Shown here: positions 1 through 8,416 of the stretch, one piece after another
Numbering within the stretch: the first letter of the stretch is position 1
How the letters are laid out: the number at the start of each line of letters is the position of its first letter
Source of the DNA: SM1-50 sp964467345
GTDB taxonomy: Archaea > Thermoplasmatota > E2 > DHVEG-1
Assembly (NCBI GenBank): GCA_964467345.1
Contig: CAYXPY010000004.1
Coordinates: forward strand, 1-64,000
DNA length: 64,000 bases
Direction: 5' to 3'
Notes under the pieces: generated by a model
Databases searched by the model: none
What the model was told of the DNA's origin: nothing
Seen by the model: the letters and a program-made list of their open reading frames with translations, nothing else
Program-made: the position numbers and the translations under genes

Positions 1-499
1 AGACCACCTTGACAAAGGTCACCTGCTGGTTGTTCTCGTTTCGACCCGCACCAAGCTCATATTTAAACCAGGTGTCGGGGTAGAACGCGTCGCTCCCATA
101 GATGGTAGAATCCTTTACATACTCTTTCTGTTGGCCTAATTGTGATAAGGGAGCAACCCGGGCTGGGATGATCTGTTCTGTCAGAGTCATTGATTGGATG
201 TCTGAAGGAGTGCCCATAACCTGAATATCAGTCGAACCAAAAGGAATCTGTACTGTTTTGACATAGATGGGTAACACTGGTTTGTTTGGGTCTAATAATT
301 GTGTCGTCGCACCAGCAATCTGGACTTCGATAAATCCATTTTTCTCTGAGAATATTGGTTGTGATGAAAAGACCACAGATGCGGATTCATCAGATATGGT
401 TGTTGCTTGTTTCAAAGAGACGTTCGGTGTGAACGCAGCTGCCCCTAGTCCACTTAGGACTAAAACACTTACTAATACAATTGGTATGAATTTCTTCAT
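1..499 (-). CDS. Secreted protein, N-terminal part; C25 peptidase propeptide-like
   Basis: Only the first ~166 residues are present; the frame stays open to the window edge. The protein starts with a classic Sec signal peptide (MKKFIPIVLVSVLVLSG, then small residues). A later segment reads like the propeptide of family C25 (gingipain-type) peptidases: a Pro-rich stretch (PNKPVLPIYVKTVQIPFG) followed by an IIPARVAPL stretch and a YPDTWF element. C25 peptidases are known from MBG-D archaea as extracellular proteases, but the catalytic domain would lie outside the window, so the family call is inference. The start at 499 is preceded by a TATA box about 35 bases upstream and a short GGGG-containing leader. 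It could instead be another secreted beta-rich protein. Confidence 0.6.
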   Translation of the reverse strand, partial: MKKFIPIVLVSVLVLSGLGAAAFTPNVSLKQATTISDESASVVFSSQPIFSEKNGFIEVQIAGATTQLLDPNKPVLPIYVKTVQIPFGSTDIQVMGTPSDIQSMTLTEQIIPARVAPLSQLGQQKEYVKDSTIYGSDAFYPDTWFKYELGAGRNENNQQVTFVKVV

Positions 500-530
500 A
501 TTATTCCCCGTTACTGTATTAGTTAGCCTT

Positions 531-540
531 AATATATAAA
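531..540 (-). promoter_or_regulatory. TATA box for the secreted protein gene
   Basis: TTTATATATT on the minus strand lies about 32-41 bases upstream of the ATG at 499, giving a predicted transcript start near 508 and a very short leader. The rest of 541-734 is AT-rich and shows no convincing gene. Confidence 0.55.
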
Positions 541-734
541 CTTAACCCTTCCGAAATAATAATTCAATATTATCAATAAAAATCAATATTTTTTCAATTT
601 ATGCTAATCTATAAGGGAGCCGGATGGTGATATTATTGAAAAAAGATACATCGTTCATTATTATATCGAAATTTTTCAAATAATCAATTCCTATCATGAT
701 TGGTTTTTAAGTTAACCATTTCTCAAATTCTTGA

Positions 735-1913
735 TTAAAAAGGTAAACTTTGTTTATCGATCCGCGCGAAGAAACTCGAAAGAAGAACAGGTATGGAATG
801 AGATCCAAGGAAAAAAAAAGGAAAGGGGTCATCCCATGCAAACACCGCGTGCTCATTTCTCAGATTATATGCTTGCAACCATGCTGGGATCGATAAATCG
901 CCTTTTTCCATATATGAACGTGATGATTGAATATCTTCTAAGAAATATACCCATCGGATGGTCTTTTTTTGACCACAGGAAGATTTTTTGGGGGGCTTTT
1001 TTCCGAGAGCGTCCAGGTAAGCAAAATAGGGGAGATTCTTACCGAATCGAGCTGGAAAACTGTTCTGCATCCAGATACGAGGATTCATCTCGATGAATTT
1101 AAACGTTTTATCTCGTACATCGTATTTGAATTCCGCATCGACGATTCCATAGTATCCAAGTCTTTTTACGAATAGGCTGGTGATCTGGTTTAGAATCGGT
1201 TGATCAACCGATTGAATATAACATCCGTTGCCAAATCCAAGTGGCCATTCTCGTAATCGTTGGTATACAAATTCACCGTAAGACGCTCCGGTTCTGTCAT
1301 AATAAGCATTAAACCCAAACATCATCCGAGCGTCACCTGGGACAATCTCCTGCACCATCACCTGATGTCGCTTCTTATACGCTTTCTGATAGAGAGATAT
1401 CAACTCCTCAGATGATTGTGCGACAAAAAGTTTTGTGTGAAAATCTAACCGAAAATACGTCGTATAGACAGGTTTCAGAATACAAGGATAGGAAAGAAGC
1501 GTACTTGCTTCTTTAGCTTGCTTTGGATCTTTTGGAAAAAATGTTTTTGGATGAGCAATGCGGTAGCTTTCAAGGAGATGATAGAACAGTTCTTTATTGA
1601 TGATGCTGTTCACAACCTCATACTCAGCCATAGTGAAATGATAATAGTTTTCCAGCAGTCCCCGGTGTTTAAGGATGGCAAGACATTCGGTGTCACCAGT
1701 GGGGAACAGAACACCTTTCCGAGGAAGTTTTGTGCCAATTGTAAGGAGTAAATCAATGTACTCCGCTTCTTGATGTTTTGGATGCGGGCAGAGAACTCCC
1801 TTTGCATATTTCGAAAAAAAGGCGGCCTGGTTTTTGTTGGCGTCGAGGACGATGGAGGATACACCTGATCTGCCTAAACAGCGTACAGCACCAAGGTTCG
1901 AGGTTGGATACAT
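735..1913 (-). CDS. ATP-grasp ligase family protein
   Basis: This is a carboxylate-amine ligase-like ATP-grasp protein of about 392 residues; the substrate is unknown. It has a glycine-containing N-terminal Rossmann-like segment (YPTSNLGAVRCLGRSGV), a central ATP-grasp segment with the nucleotide lysine in YPCILKPV, a VMVQEIVPGD strand, and the metal-ligand segment FKFIEMNPR. The ATG at 1913 cuts into the first beta strand. The same frame stays open upstream to about 1985 and encodes the residues expected just before it (TPLAFILG), yet contains no ATG, GTG or TTG. An ATG at 1992 would join this frame if the run of six T (plus-strand A6 at 1951-1956) were one base shorter. The true N-terminus is therefore unresolved: a homopolymer indel, a non-canonical start, or a shorter protein. 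Confidence 0.8.
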   Translation of the reverse strand: MYPTSNLGAVRCLGRSGVSSIVLDANKNQAAFFSKYAKGVLCPHPKHQEAEYIDLLLTIGTKLPRKGVLFPTGDTECLAILKHRGLLENYYHFTMAEYEVVNSIINKELFYHLLESYRIAHPKTFFPKDPKQAKEASTLLSYPCILKPVYTTYFRLDFHTKLFVAQSSEELISLYQKAYKKRHQVMVQEIVPGDARMMFGFNAYYDRTGASYGEFVYQRLREWPLGFGNGCYIQSVDQPILNQITSLFVKRLGYYGIVDAEFKYDVRDKTFKFIEMNPRIWMQNSFPARFGKNLPYFAYLDALGKKPPKKSSCGQKKTIRWVYFLEDIQSSRSYMEKGDLSIPAWLQAYNLRNEHAVFAWDDPFPFFFLGSHSIPVLLSSFFARIDKQSLPF

Positions 1914-2124
1914 TCCAAGAATAAAGGCAAGAGGTGTATCGAATTGCTCGAAAAAACGTTTCTCCGGGCGGATTAGTATATCCTTTCACCATCCTTTAAC
2001 GGATTTCTTCAAGTTCCTACTATCAAGAGATACATAGAGAAAAGAAATTAAAATGTATTGTTTTATTGGTATGAAACAAAGGTAGGTCAAATTCTACATA
2101 ATCTGGAGCAACGAGGGTGTTGAG

Positions 2125-2688
2125 ATGAAGAAGCAGCTTCGAGAACAAATCATCAACAGGAGAAAATCACTGACTTATTCAGAGGTGCAACAAAAAAGTA
2201 ATTTGATTCAGCATCGTCTTTTTTCTTCATCATGGTACAAAAATGCTTCTTGTATCCTTTTTTATGTCTCGTACGATAATGAGGTAAACACCCATGAGAT
2301 GATTAAAGAAACCCTCAGAAGAGATAAAAAAGTCATAGTCCCAAAAACAGATATCGAAAAGAAAATACTCCTCCTATCAAAACTGGAAAACTGGGATGAT
2401 CTGTGTCCAGGCTCGTTTTCAATCCTTGAGCCAAAGGACCATTGCGTACGAGACACCGCTTTATCCTCGATCGATCTGTGCATTATCCCTGGAGTTGCCT
2501 TTGATTGTCAAGGAAATAGGATTGGACATGGTGGAGGGTATTATGATCGATTATTTCAAAACAAATGCCATGCTCATCGGATCGGTCTTGCGTTTGAGTT
2601 TCAGATTGTGAAAACCATCCTGTCTGAACCGCATGATATTAAAGTTGAAAAAATTATAACCGAGGACCGGACGATAGACTGTTCCTAG
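2125..2688 (+). CDS. 5-formyltetrahydrofolate cyclo-ligase family protein
   Basis: At 187 residues it matches the usual MTHFS length. This family converts 5-formyl-tetrahydrofolate to the methenyl form using ATP. The C-terminal signature GVAFDCQGNRIGHGGGYYDR is clear, with the Gly-rich ATP-binding loop and the YYDR element. An N-terminal basic helix (KKQLREQIINRRKSL) is also typical. The ATG is preceded by a GAGGGTG ribosome-binding sequence. The gene is convergent with purP, and the two 3' ends overlap by 4 bases. In archaea that use tetrahydromethanopterin the substrate may differ from folate. Confidence 0.9.
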   Translation: MKKQLREQIINRRKSLTYSEVQQKSNLIQHRLFSSSWYKNASCILFYVSYDNEVNTHEMIKETLRRDKKVIVPKTDIEKKILLLSKLENWDDLCPGSFSILEPKDHCVRDTALSSIDLCIIPGVAFDCQGNRIGHGGGYYDRLFQNKCHAHRIGLAFEFQIVKTILSEPHDIKVEKIITEDRTIDCS

Positions 2689-3815
2689 GTGACGATCTCT
2701 TTAAGTCGCCTACGCTGGATTGCTTTTTTCAGTTCCATGGCGATACGCTCACCATAGCTGATGGATTCGCCATACAGATACCCCGAATGCGGGGTGAACT
2801 GGGTCAAAGGACTCCCAGGGATGCGCAGCGAAACATCAAAGACGACCATCTCTTCTTTTCCTTTCTCAGCAACCATGGCACCTTGGAGCGCAAAGGGACC
2901 AATGATGCCGGGAGGATATTCTTTCTTTGTGGTTTTTACGAATTTTTCACCAAGGTCAAAGATCGATTCAATGATAGATTCCTTGGTGGTAGCCGCGATA
3001 TGCCCTGTTTCAATGATTTTTGGTTTGAGGTATTTTAGCACCGCTAACTGTTCATCAGCGGGAAGCCGAAGCAACCCATCAAGGTTCGTTTGCCTTCGTG
3101 TATCCGTGCCCATAATCTCCAGTTCATCATCCAAGGCTGAATAGAAGTAATTAAAATTAATCTGCGTGCCTATCACATATTCCTCGATGACTGCTTGCTG
3201 TAATGATTCCTTTGTAATCATCTTTTTTGCGAGAAGTTGACCTGATTTTTTCTTATAATCTGCATAACTCGACGCAAAGAAAAAAGCACGTTCATACCCG
3301 CGGATAGCCTCATTTACCTTTATAATCGCAAGGCGGTCGATATCCTCAGGGGATGTAAATAACTGGGGATAGCGAATCCCTGCTTTCTTTAATAAATAAT
3401 ATTGGTTTTTCGGGACATTTCGTTCCTCAAGTTTCAGCATCGAACGGGTCCCAAAAATAGGCACGGTGAAGTTGTTCTCAATATCGGTAAAATCAAAATA
3501 CACCCAGAAATATCGATTATGGATAAAAACCGTATTCTCATCCCGTAGCTGGTCTTGTACAGAAGGTTTAATAATATCCCTGAATCGGTCAAGGACTATT
3601 GTCGTATCGATGCATCCCCGACCGTCACCCCTGGTTTTATAGTATTTTGTATAGGTTTTATCTCTCCCTTTCTGGCACACCGCAAGGGTTCGGAACCCAT
3701 GTTTCTTAGCCCCCCTGCAGACATCAAGCGCCGAATGTCCACCTAAAACACCAATAGTGATTTTCTTTGGATCATATGATTCTACTAGCTTTTGAATTAC
3801 GGAACGTTCTATCAT
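2685..3815 (-). CDS. purP: 5-formaminoimidazole-4-carboxamide ribotide synthetase PurP
   Basis: This is a 376-residue archaeal PurP. It uses formate and ATP to formylate AICAR to FAICAR in purine synthesis, replacing the folate-dependent PurH step. The opening segment (VLGGHSALDVCRGAKKHGF) is the family N-terminal nucleotide-binding fold. It is followed by an ATP-grasp-like core with PIFGTRSMLKLEERN and the C-terminal FDVSLRIPGSPLTQF motif with its conserved acidic residues. Length and order agree with the family. It is convergent with a cyclo-ligase gene, and thrS lies upstream in the same direction 38 bases away, so thrS-purP co-transcription is possible. Confidence 0.93.
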   Translation of the reverse strand: MIERSVIQKLVESYDPKKITIGVLGGHSALDVCRGAKKHGFRTLAVCQKGRDKTYTKYYKTRGDGRGCIDTTIVLDRFRDIIKPSVQDQLRDENTVFIHNRYFWVYFDFTDIENNFTVPIFGTRSMLKLEERNVPKNQYYLLKKAGIRYPQLFTSPEDIDRLAIIKVNEAIRGYERAFFFASSYADYKKKSGQLLAKKMITKESLQQAVIEEYVIGTQINFNYFYSALDDELEIMGTDTRRQTNLDGLLRLPADEQLAVLKYLKPKIIETGHIAATTKESIIESIFDLGEKFVKTTKKEYPPGIIGPFALQGAMVAEKGKEEMVVFDVSLRIPGSPLTQFTPHSGYLYGESISYGERIAMELKKAIQRRRLKEIVT

Positions 3816-3853
3816 GAATCATTTCCTCTCCAAATGATATATGACCTTTATGT

Positions 3854-5716
3854 TTACCCTTTGAATTTCGGTCGTTTCGAAAGATACATACCTAGCGGGA
3901 GTTTCTGTTGCGGGAAATCCGTGATCTGCTCGAGGAGCATTGCATGGAACTGAGGAATCGAATATGCTTTATCTGTCGGTCCTCGTTCATCTGAACGGAC
4001 TCGTGGTGTGATGATTTTTTCTGCTCGTTCTTTTTCGCCGATCACTACGATATATGGGATCCATTCTTTTTCTGCATCCCTGATTTTCCTGCCCACACTT
4101 TCTTCACGATCATCGATATCGGATCGTATGAAATAGAATGGGGAGATCGCATTTAACTCGCTAATCAGCGTCTCACAATCTGTCACAAACTCATCAGCGA
4201 CCGGGATGAAACGGACCTGTGTTGGTGATAACCAGAGCGGAAACATCGGTTTTTTTCCCTGGTTCATTTTTATCGCTTCTCGTTCCAGTAACGCATAGAT
4301 GTTCCGATCGATACTTCCTGAGATGCTCGTATGCAGGATATAGGGATGTTGCTTCTCACCTTTCTCATCAGCGTAGGTTATGTTGAAACGTTTCCCGTTC
4401 TCCACATCGATTTGTACCGTGGAAAGCGCACTAGCTTTCTTCATGGAATCGATGACGTTAAACTCGAATTTCATCACAAAGTAGAAGTACCGTTCATTCC
4501 AAAGTTCGATAAGGATAGGTTTGCCTGCTAAGGCTGCAAGTTCCTTTGCTAGGCTTTTGTTATTTTCGTAGAATTCTTTGACGAATCGTAATGCAACCTC
4601 AGAGTCAAGCTTCAGGGACTTCATCCATCGCATCGAGGTGCTAAACTGTCTCTTGAACTCCTCAGTGGCCTGAGGCAAATCCTTACAGAAGGTATGAAGA
4701 TCAGGCATTGTAAAAGCCCGTAGCCGTTTCAATCCGCTGACTTCGCCGCTTTGTTCACGGCGGAAACTATAATGGGTCAGCTCATACAACCGCAACGGAA
4801 GGTTCCGATAGGAAATCGTCATGTCGTGTGCAATCATGTATTGGCCGAAGCAGGCTGCGAATCGCAGGAAGAAATCCTTGTCGGAGTGTACAATGTACTG
4901 CCGAGCAGGGAATTTCTTGACATACTCACTTAAAGCCGGATGCTCAAGGTCATACATGATTGGTGTTTCCACCTGCATACCACCGATGTCACGGACCATG
5001 TTATTGATATGCTGCTCAAGAAGTCCTTTAACCAGCCTTCCCTTCGGATACCAGCGGAAGTTCCCAGAATCACTTGCGGGCTCATAATCCACCAGCTCCT
5101 GAGACTGCATCATTTTCACATGAGGCGGCTCTCCGACGATTTTACGAGTACCACTGCTCTCATACTCGTATAAAAGCTTTAGTTCCTCATGGCCAACGAA
5201 ATTGAATTTCTCTGCTTCAATCAGCTCACCATTCGGAGTAAGGATACACCATTGAGAGATAATCTCCCGTTCTTTTTCAACTGCTTTTTTTTCTTTTCCA
5301 GGGATAATCTCCCGGGAGAGCTCAGAGAGAGGATGGCCCTTGCAGGAAAGAGTAAAGGATTTATACCATCCAAATGGCGATCGTTTCACCGTGAACGGAT
5401 GTTTTATAACCTCTTGTTCAAGTTGAATCAAGATTTCTTTCCCAGCTTTTGCACTGGCAAGATCTGATGAAAGATGAGCATACGGATACAGCATGATGTT
5501 TTTTACTTTGAGTTGCTCTGCGGTTTTGACGATTTCTTTACACGCTTCCTCCACTGCTTGTGTCGGGGAGTTCTCGTCTATTTTTTCAACAGCAATAAAA
5601 ACAGTCAGAGCCTCATCTAAGCGATCCTTTATTGCTTTTGTTTCCTCAGGATGGGGGATTGCTTTATCTTTGACTTCATATTCGATAAAATCGCTATGGA
5701 TGAGTAATAGTTTCAT
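3854..5716 (-). CDS. thrS: Threonyl-tRNA synthetase, archaeal type
   Basis: At 620 residues this is the archaeal form. Its N-terminal ~140 residues (MKLLLIHSDFIEYEVKDKA) are the D-aminoacyl-tRNA deacylase-like editing domain that removes mischarged serine. The class II catalytic core follows, with motif 2 (FRRE, about residue 317) and motif 3 (GSIDRNIYALLER, about residue 465), and zinc-ligand Cys/His residues in AACFGQY and ILHTS. A C-terminal anticodon-binding domain ends the protein. A TATA box sits just upstream of the ATG. Nothing looks missing. Confidence 0.96.
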   Translation of the reverse strand: MKLLLIHSDFIEYEVKDKAIPHPEETKAIKDRLDEALTVFIAVEKIDENSPTQAVEEACKEIVKTAEQLKVKNIMLYPYAHLSSDLASAKAGKEILIQLEQEVIKHPFTVKRSPFGWYKSFTLSCKGHPLSELSREIIPGKEKKAVEKEREIISQWCILTPNGELIEAEKFNFVGHEELKLLYEYESSGTRKIVGEPPHVKMMQSQELVDYEPASDSGNFRWYPKGRLVKGLLEQHINNMVRDIGGMQVETPIMYDLEHPALSEYVKKFPARQYIVHSDKDFFLRFAACFGQYMIAHDMTISYRNLPLRLYELTHYSFRREQSGEVSGLKRLRAFTMPDLHTFCKDLPQATEEFKRQFSTSMRWMKSLKLDSEVALRFVKEFYENNKSLAKELAALAGKPILIELWNERYFYFVMKFEFNVIDSMKKASALSTVQIDVENGKRFNITYADEKGEKQHPYILHTSISGSIDRNIYALLEREAIKMNQGKKPMFPLWLSPTQVRFIPVADEFVTDCETLISELNAISPFYFIRSDIDDREESVGRKIRDAEKEWIPYIVVIGEKERAEKIITPRVRSDERGPTDKAYSIPQFHAMLLEQITDFPQQKLPLGMYLSKRPKFKG

Positions 5717-5737
5717 AGAATCGAGACGTAAAACATA

Positions 5738-5747
5738 TGACCGTTTT
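5738..5747 (-). promoter_or_regulatory. TATA box for thrS
   Basis: CTTTAAAAAC on the minus strand lies about 22-31 bases upstream of the thrS ATG at 5716, implying a nearly leaderless transcript. The 5717-5958 gap also holds a run of T on the minus strand near 5812-5817 (possible terminator for the eif6 operon) and a short GGAG/CTCC inverted repeat near 5788-5803. No gene is evident there. Confidence 0.5.
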
Positions 5748-5958
5748 TAAAGCTAGTGTTTCCAAGGATTATATGGGGGAGGCGGCGGAGGTGTATACTC
5801 CGTAAATAAAAAATTTTTGTTTTACTTGCAATCCCATCTCTCCGCCTAGCCAATGAATATGTCATGTTATATAAGAATGTTTCGAAATTTTTCTTCGCTC
5901 TCGTATCCTCGAGATTTCTCCTGAGCGGAATATTAAAGGAAAAAAACAGGATCTGACA

Positions 5959-6624
5959 TCAATCTAAAAATCCTAAAGCCTCTTCAATACGGCCCATTTC
6001 AATACCCGTCGTCATATTCCCAATTAGCGCACCTTTCGTATTTGCGACAAGGCCGCTACCGATCATGGGGAACCCATGGTTCACCGTCCCAATCATCACC
6101 TCAACATCAAAAACCTTTTGCAGCTGTTGCTTTTCCTCTTCAGTTGTCTTCGGGTGACAGAGGCAACCTTTGTTCGTGACCACTGCAGCCATACCAACAG
6201 TTCCAAGCGAGGCGATCGTTCCTTTCTGAACCGGGACATCAAGGGTGTCACTGATTTTTTTCACTGTCGTGTTTTTCAAATCAGGATGGACGAGTGCTCC
6301 GTGATCATTTGTCAGAATATCGTTTCCTGCAGCATTGATGATATCCCTTATTGGAAATACTCGCAATCCTTGCGCTTCAAGAACATTAACGGTGTCTTTA
6401 CTAGCAAATTCTGTGACGATCGCTCCAGAGGAGTTACAGACGAGAAGCGAACCAATGATCGTTGAATCAGCGATGGAAAGCTCAAGTACCTTAGCCCCAA
6501 GGACGTTTCCGATCAACTGCTTCGTCTTCTTCGATAAACTGCGTTGTAAAAAAACAACAGAATCATTCGTGCGACAGTAGATCCCAATATTTGGATTTTC
6601 ATTGAAATCCAAAAGCTGAAGCAT
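5959..6624 (-). CDS. eif6: Translation initiation factor 6 (aIF6)
   Basis: This 221-residue protein is the ribosome anti-association factor that binds the large subunit. The pentein-fold repeats are visible as recurring VLEAQGLRVFPI, NDHGALVHPDL, VVTNKGCLCHP and VANTKGALIGNMTTGIEMGRIEEAL segments. It sits last in the classic archaeal order L39e-L31e-aIF6, starting two bases after the L31e stop, so translational coupling is likely. Confidence 0.96.
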   Translation of the reverse strand: MLQLLDFNENPNIGIYCRTNDSVVFLQRSLSKKTKQLIGNVLGAKVLELSIADSTIIGSLLVCNSSGAIVTEFASKDTVNVLEAQGLRVFPIRDIINAAGNDILTNDHGALVHPDLKNTTVKKISDTLDVPVQKGTIASLGTVGMAAVVTNKGCLCHPKTTEEEKQQLQKVFDVEVMIGTVNHGFPMIGSGLVANTKGALIGNMTTGIEMGRIEEALGFLD

Positions 6625-6626
6625 TC

Positions 6627-7286
6627 CTATTCACTTTTTTTCTCCGTTTTCTTTGAAGCAGATTTTTTCTTTGTTGATTTTGATGTCGCAGTTTTTTTGG
6701 CAGTCTGTGGTTTTTTTTCTGCTTTCTTCTGTTTTGTCGTCGTTTCTGGTTCTTCTGTAGGTTCTTCTTCTTTTTCAGTAGCTTTCTTTGCGACGGGCTT
6801 TGATTCTTCTTTCTCGTCAATCTGTTTTTCTTTTGGAGCTTTTTCTTTCTTTTTCTTAATCTTTACGTCGCCATCGCCAGTCGGAGTAATGTCGTATCCT
6901 TCCGCACCAGGTACAGCTTCCTCTGCTTTTTCTTCCTCTCGTTTGAGAATCGGAGTCTTTTTCTCTTTTTCTTCTTTTAAGAATTCTCGTCGGGATTTCT
7001 TTTCCCCAAGTTCAGGGAGTGTTGCTTCGACAACACCATCTTCAAATTTCACGGCACGCACGCGAATCTTGCTTGGAACCCAGAATTTTCCATGTGACCA
7101 TATCTGTTTATTCAAAGAATCATCAATCCAGACATTTTTCCGCTCTACTTTCATATGTTTCATGAGAAAATGACGAATATCGTCAACCGCCCGAGGTGCA
7201 GCTCGAGAGGTAGGTCCGATTTTCGCTCGTCTGAGCGGGACAATGTAAATTCGTTCAACTTCCTTACCTGTTACTTTTTCAGCCAT
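6627..7286 (-). CDS. rpl31e: Ribosomal protein L31e with a long charged C-terminal tail
   Basis: Residues 1 to about 90 are a standard L31e (VERIYIVPLRRAK, HFLMKHMKVERKNVWIDDSLN, KIRVRAVKFEDGVVEATLPE). A further ~125 residues of Lys/Glu/Pro/Thr-rich, apparently disordered sequence follow, making the protein 219 residues against the usual ~85-100. The tail stays in frame and has no stop before 6627. I chose the ATG at 7286 (MAEKV): it follows an AGGTTGA ribosome-binding sequence. Earlier TTG/ATG codons at 7295 and 7292 would add only three residues. The start region overlaps or abuts the L39e stop. Confidence 0.93.
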   Translation of the reverse strand: MAEKVTGKEVERIYIVPLRRAKIGPTSRAAPRAVDDIRHFLMKHMKVERKNVWIDDSLNKQIWSHGKFWVPSKIRVRAVKFEDGVVEATLPELGEKKSRREFLKEEKEKKTPILKREEEKAEEAVPGAEGYDITPTGDGDVKIKKKKEKAPKEKQIDEKEESKPVAKKATEKEEEPTEEPETTTKQKKAEKKPQTAKKTATSKSTKKKSASKKTEKKSE

Positions 7287-7291
7287 ATGCA

Positions 7292-7450
7292 TCAACCTAT
7301 CTTCAGTTTATTTCTCCGCCAGTTGCGGGTTTTCGGATGTCGAGTAAATCGTCTATTCGTACGTATCATGACCCATGCTGGTACACGTCGGTTACTTTTT
7401 GTTGCCCGGGATAACCGAAATTTCCTTCCTAAGGATTTATGGCTTGACAT
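7292..7450 (-). CDS. rpl39e: Ribosomal protein L39e
   Basis: This is a short 52-residue gene read from the minus strand. The translation begins MSSHKSLGRKFRLSRATKSN and contains the diagnostic RRVPAWVMIRTNRRF and RNWRRNKL segments of L39e, the small basic protein lining the exit tunnel of the large ribosomal subunit. It lies exactly between PDCD5 (ends 7451) and L31e, the standard archaeal order, with start and stop touching or overlapping its neighbours. Confidence 0.96.
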   Translation of the reverse strand: MSSHKSLGRKFRLSRATKSNRRVPAWVMIRTNRRFTRHPKTRNWRRNKLKIG

Positions 7451-7789
7451 TTATATACCTCTTCTACGAATTGTTATATCACGTTTCTTCGGGAGTATCT
7501 TCGAGAGTAAATCCCGTAACTGTTCATCATTTATTTTATTTTTGAGCCGCCCCGATTGTGCAAGCATGATGAGCTGGTTTTCCAAGTTCTCAGCTAGCTC
7601 TGGGCGTGCAGCTTTAATTCGCCCAAGTCGTTCTCGAGCGTCATCCATGAGGATTGCTCGGAGGATGAGCTTCTTTTGTTCCTGATATTCCTTTTGTTGC
7701 GCCTCTTCGTAATCTTCTTGAGAGAACGTTGGCTGTTGTTGCTGAAGGTCACGCAATTTTTTCTTCCTGATAGCTTCGATATCATCCAT
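7451..7789 (-). CDS. PDCD5/TFAR19-family DNA-binding protein
   Basis: This 112-residue basic helical protein begins MDDIEAIRKKKLRDLQQQQ and contains LMDDARERLGRIKAARPELAE and the C-terminal basic RDITIRRRGI, all typical of archaeal PDCD5. Archaeal members bind nucleic acid, but their precise role is unsettled. The gene lies between rps19e and rpl39e as in many archaea. A TATA-like AATATTAAAT element near 7830-7840 could give this downstream block its own promoter. Confidence 0.93.
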   Translation of the reverse strand: MDDIEAIRKKKLRDLQQQQPTFSQEDYEEAQQKEYQEQKKLILRAILMDDARERLGRIKAARPELAENLENQLIMLAQSGRLKNKINDEQLRDLLSKILPKKRDITIRRRGI

Positions 7790-7832
7790 AATGGTTTTAA
7801 AACCTCAAGACGAACCTATTGCGTTCACCTAT

Positions 7833-8285
7833 TTAATATTTTTTCAATTCAGGATAGGTTTCAAGTAGTGATTGTTTCACCTCAAAAGAGGTGTTATCAA
7901 GAAATTTTACACCCTTTGGAGTAAGCATTCTGCCTTTTCCTTTCATCTTCGTAACATACCCTGCAGTTTCCAGCTGTTGGAGCGCATGACGGACAATCGC
8001 GCCACTTCCGGCTTCTGCTTTGTTTGGTTTTGATCCGCGATTACGTTTTCCACCATATTCCGCCCGCATATGCTCAACACCCATTGATTTATTAATATAC
8101 AATTTTCGAAGGAGAGAGGCACATCGTGTATGCCACCACTCTTTCGTCTCTGGTGGATTCTCTTTTGAGACACCTGTGCGAACAAATTTACTCCAATCAG
8201 GTGGAACTATCGCAGATTCGGTTTGTAATTTTTTTGTTAACGCAGCGATTAATTCTTTTGCAGGAACATCATATGCTGTTGTCAT
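7833..8285 (-). CDS. rps19e: Ribosomal protein S19e
   Basis: The S19e core is plain: TAYDVPAKELIAALTKKL, SKFVRTGVSKENPPE, WWHTRCASLLRKLY, GGKRNRGSKPNKAEAGSG and the winged-helix end RHALQQLETAGYVTK. I chose the ATG at 8285 (MTTAYDVPAKEL), which matches the family N-terminus at 150 residues. An in-frame ATG at 8333 would add 16 residues with no family support. It follows rnp4 in the operon. Confidence 0.94.
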   Translation of the reverse strand: MTTAYDVPAKELIAALTKKLQTESAIVPPDWSKFVRTGVSKENPPETKEWWHTRCASLLRKLYINKSMGVEHMRAEYGGKRNRGSKPNKAEAGSGAIVRHALQQLETAGYVTKMKGKGRMLTPKGVKFLDNTSFEVKQSLLETYPELKKY

Positions 8286-8416
8286 AGGAATTCTCTTCCT
8301 TACTCGTGAATTTGGGTATCGGTAATAAATCATATGTTATTTAAGCATATTGGATGGGAAATTGTGAATCATTCCTCCAGAAAAGTCTTGAAAAACGATA
8401 GATATTCTATTGAAGG

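Noticed and set aside
735..1096. Plus-strand frames inside the ATP-grasp gene.
   Set aside because: They run opposite conserved ATP-grasp motifs and lack promoters and family features.
5717..5958. Possible structured RNA or riboswitch upstream of thrS, from short GC-rich inverted repeats.
   Set aside because: Stems are only 4-6 base pairs, and the thrS TATA box places transcription start downstream of them, so they would not be in the thrS leader.
6697..7173. Long plus-strand open frame opposite the L31e gene.
   Set aside because: Its Ser/Phe-rich composition is the mirror of the Lys/Glu-rich L31e tail; no ribosome-binding site or family match.
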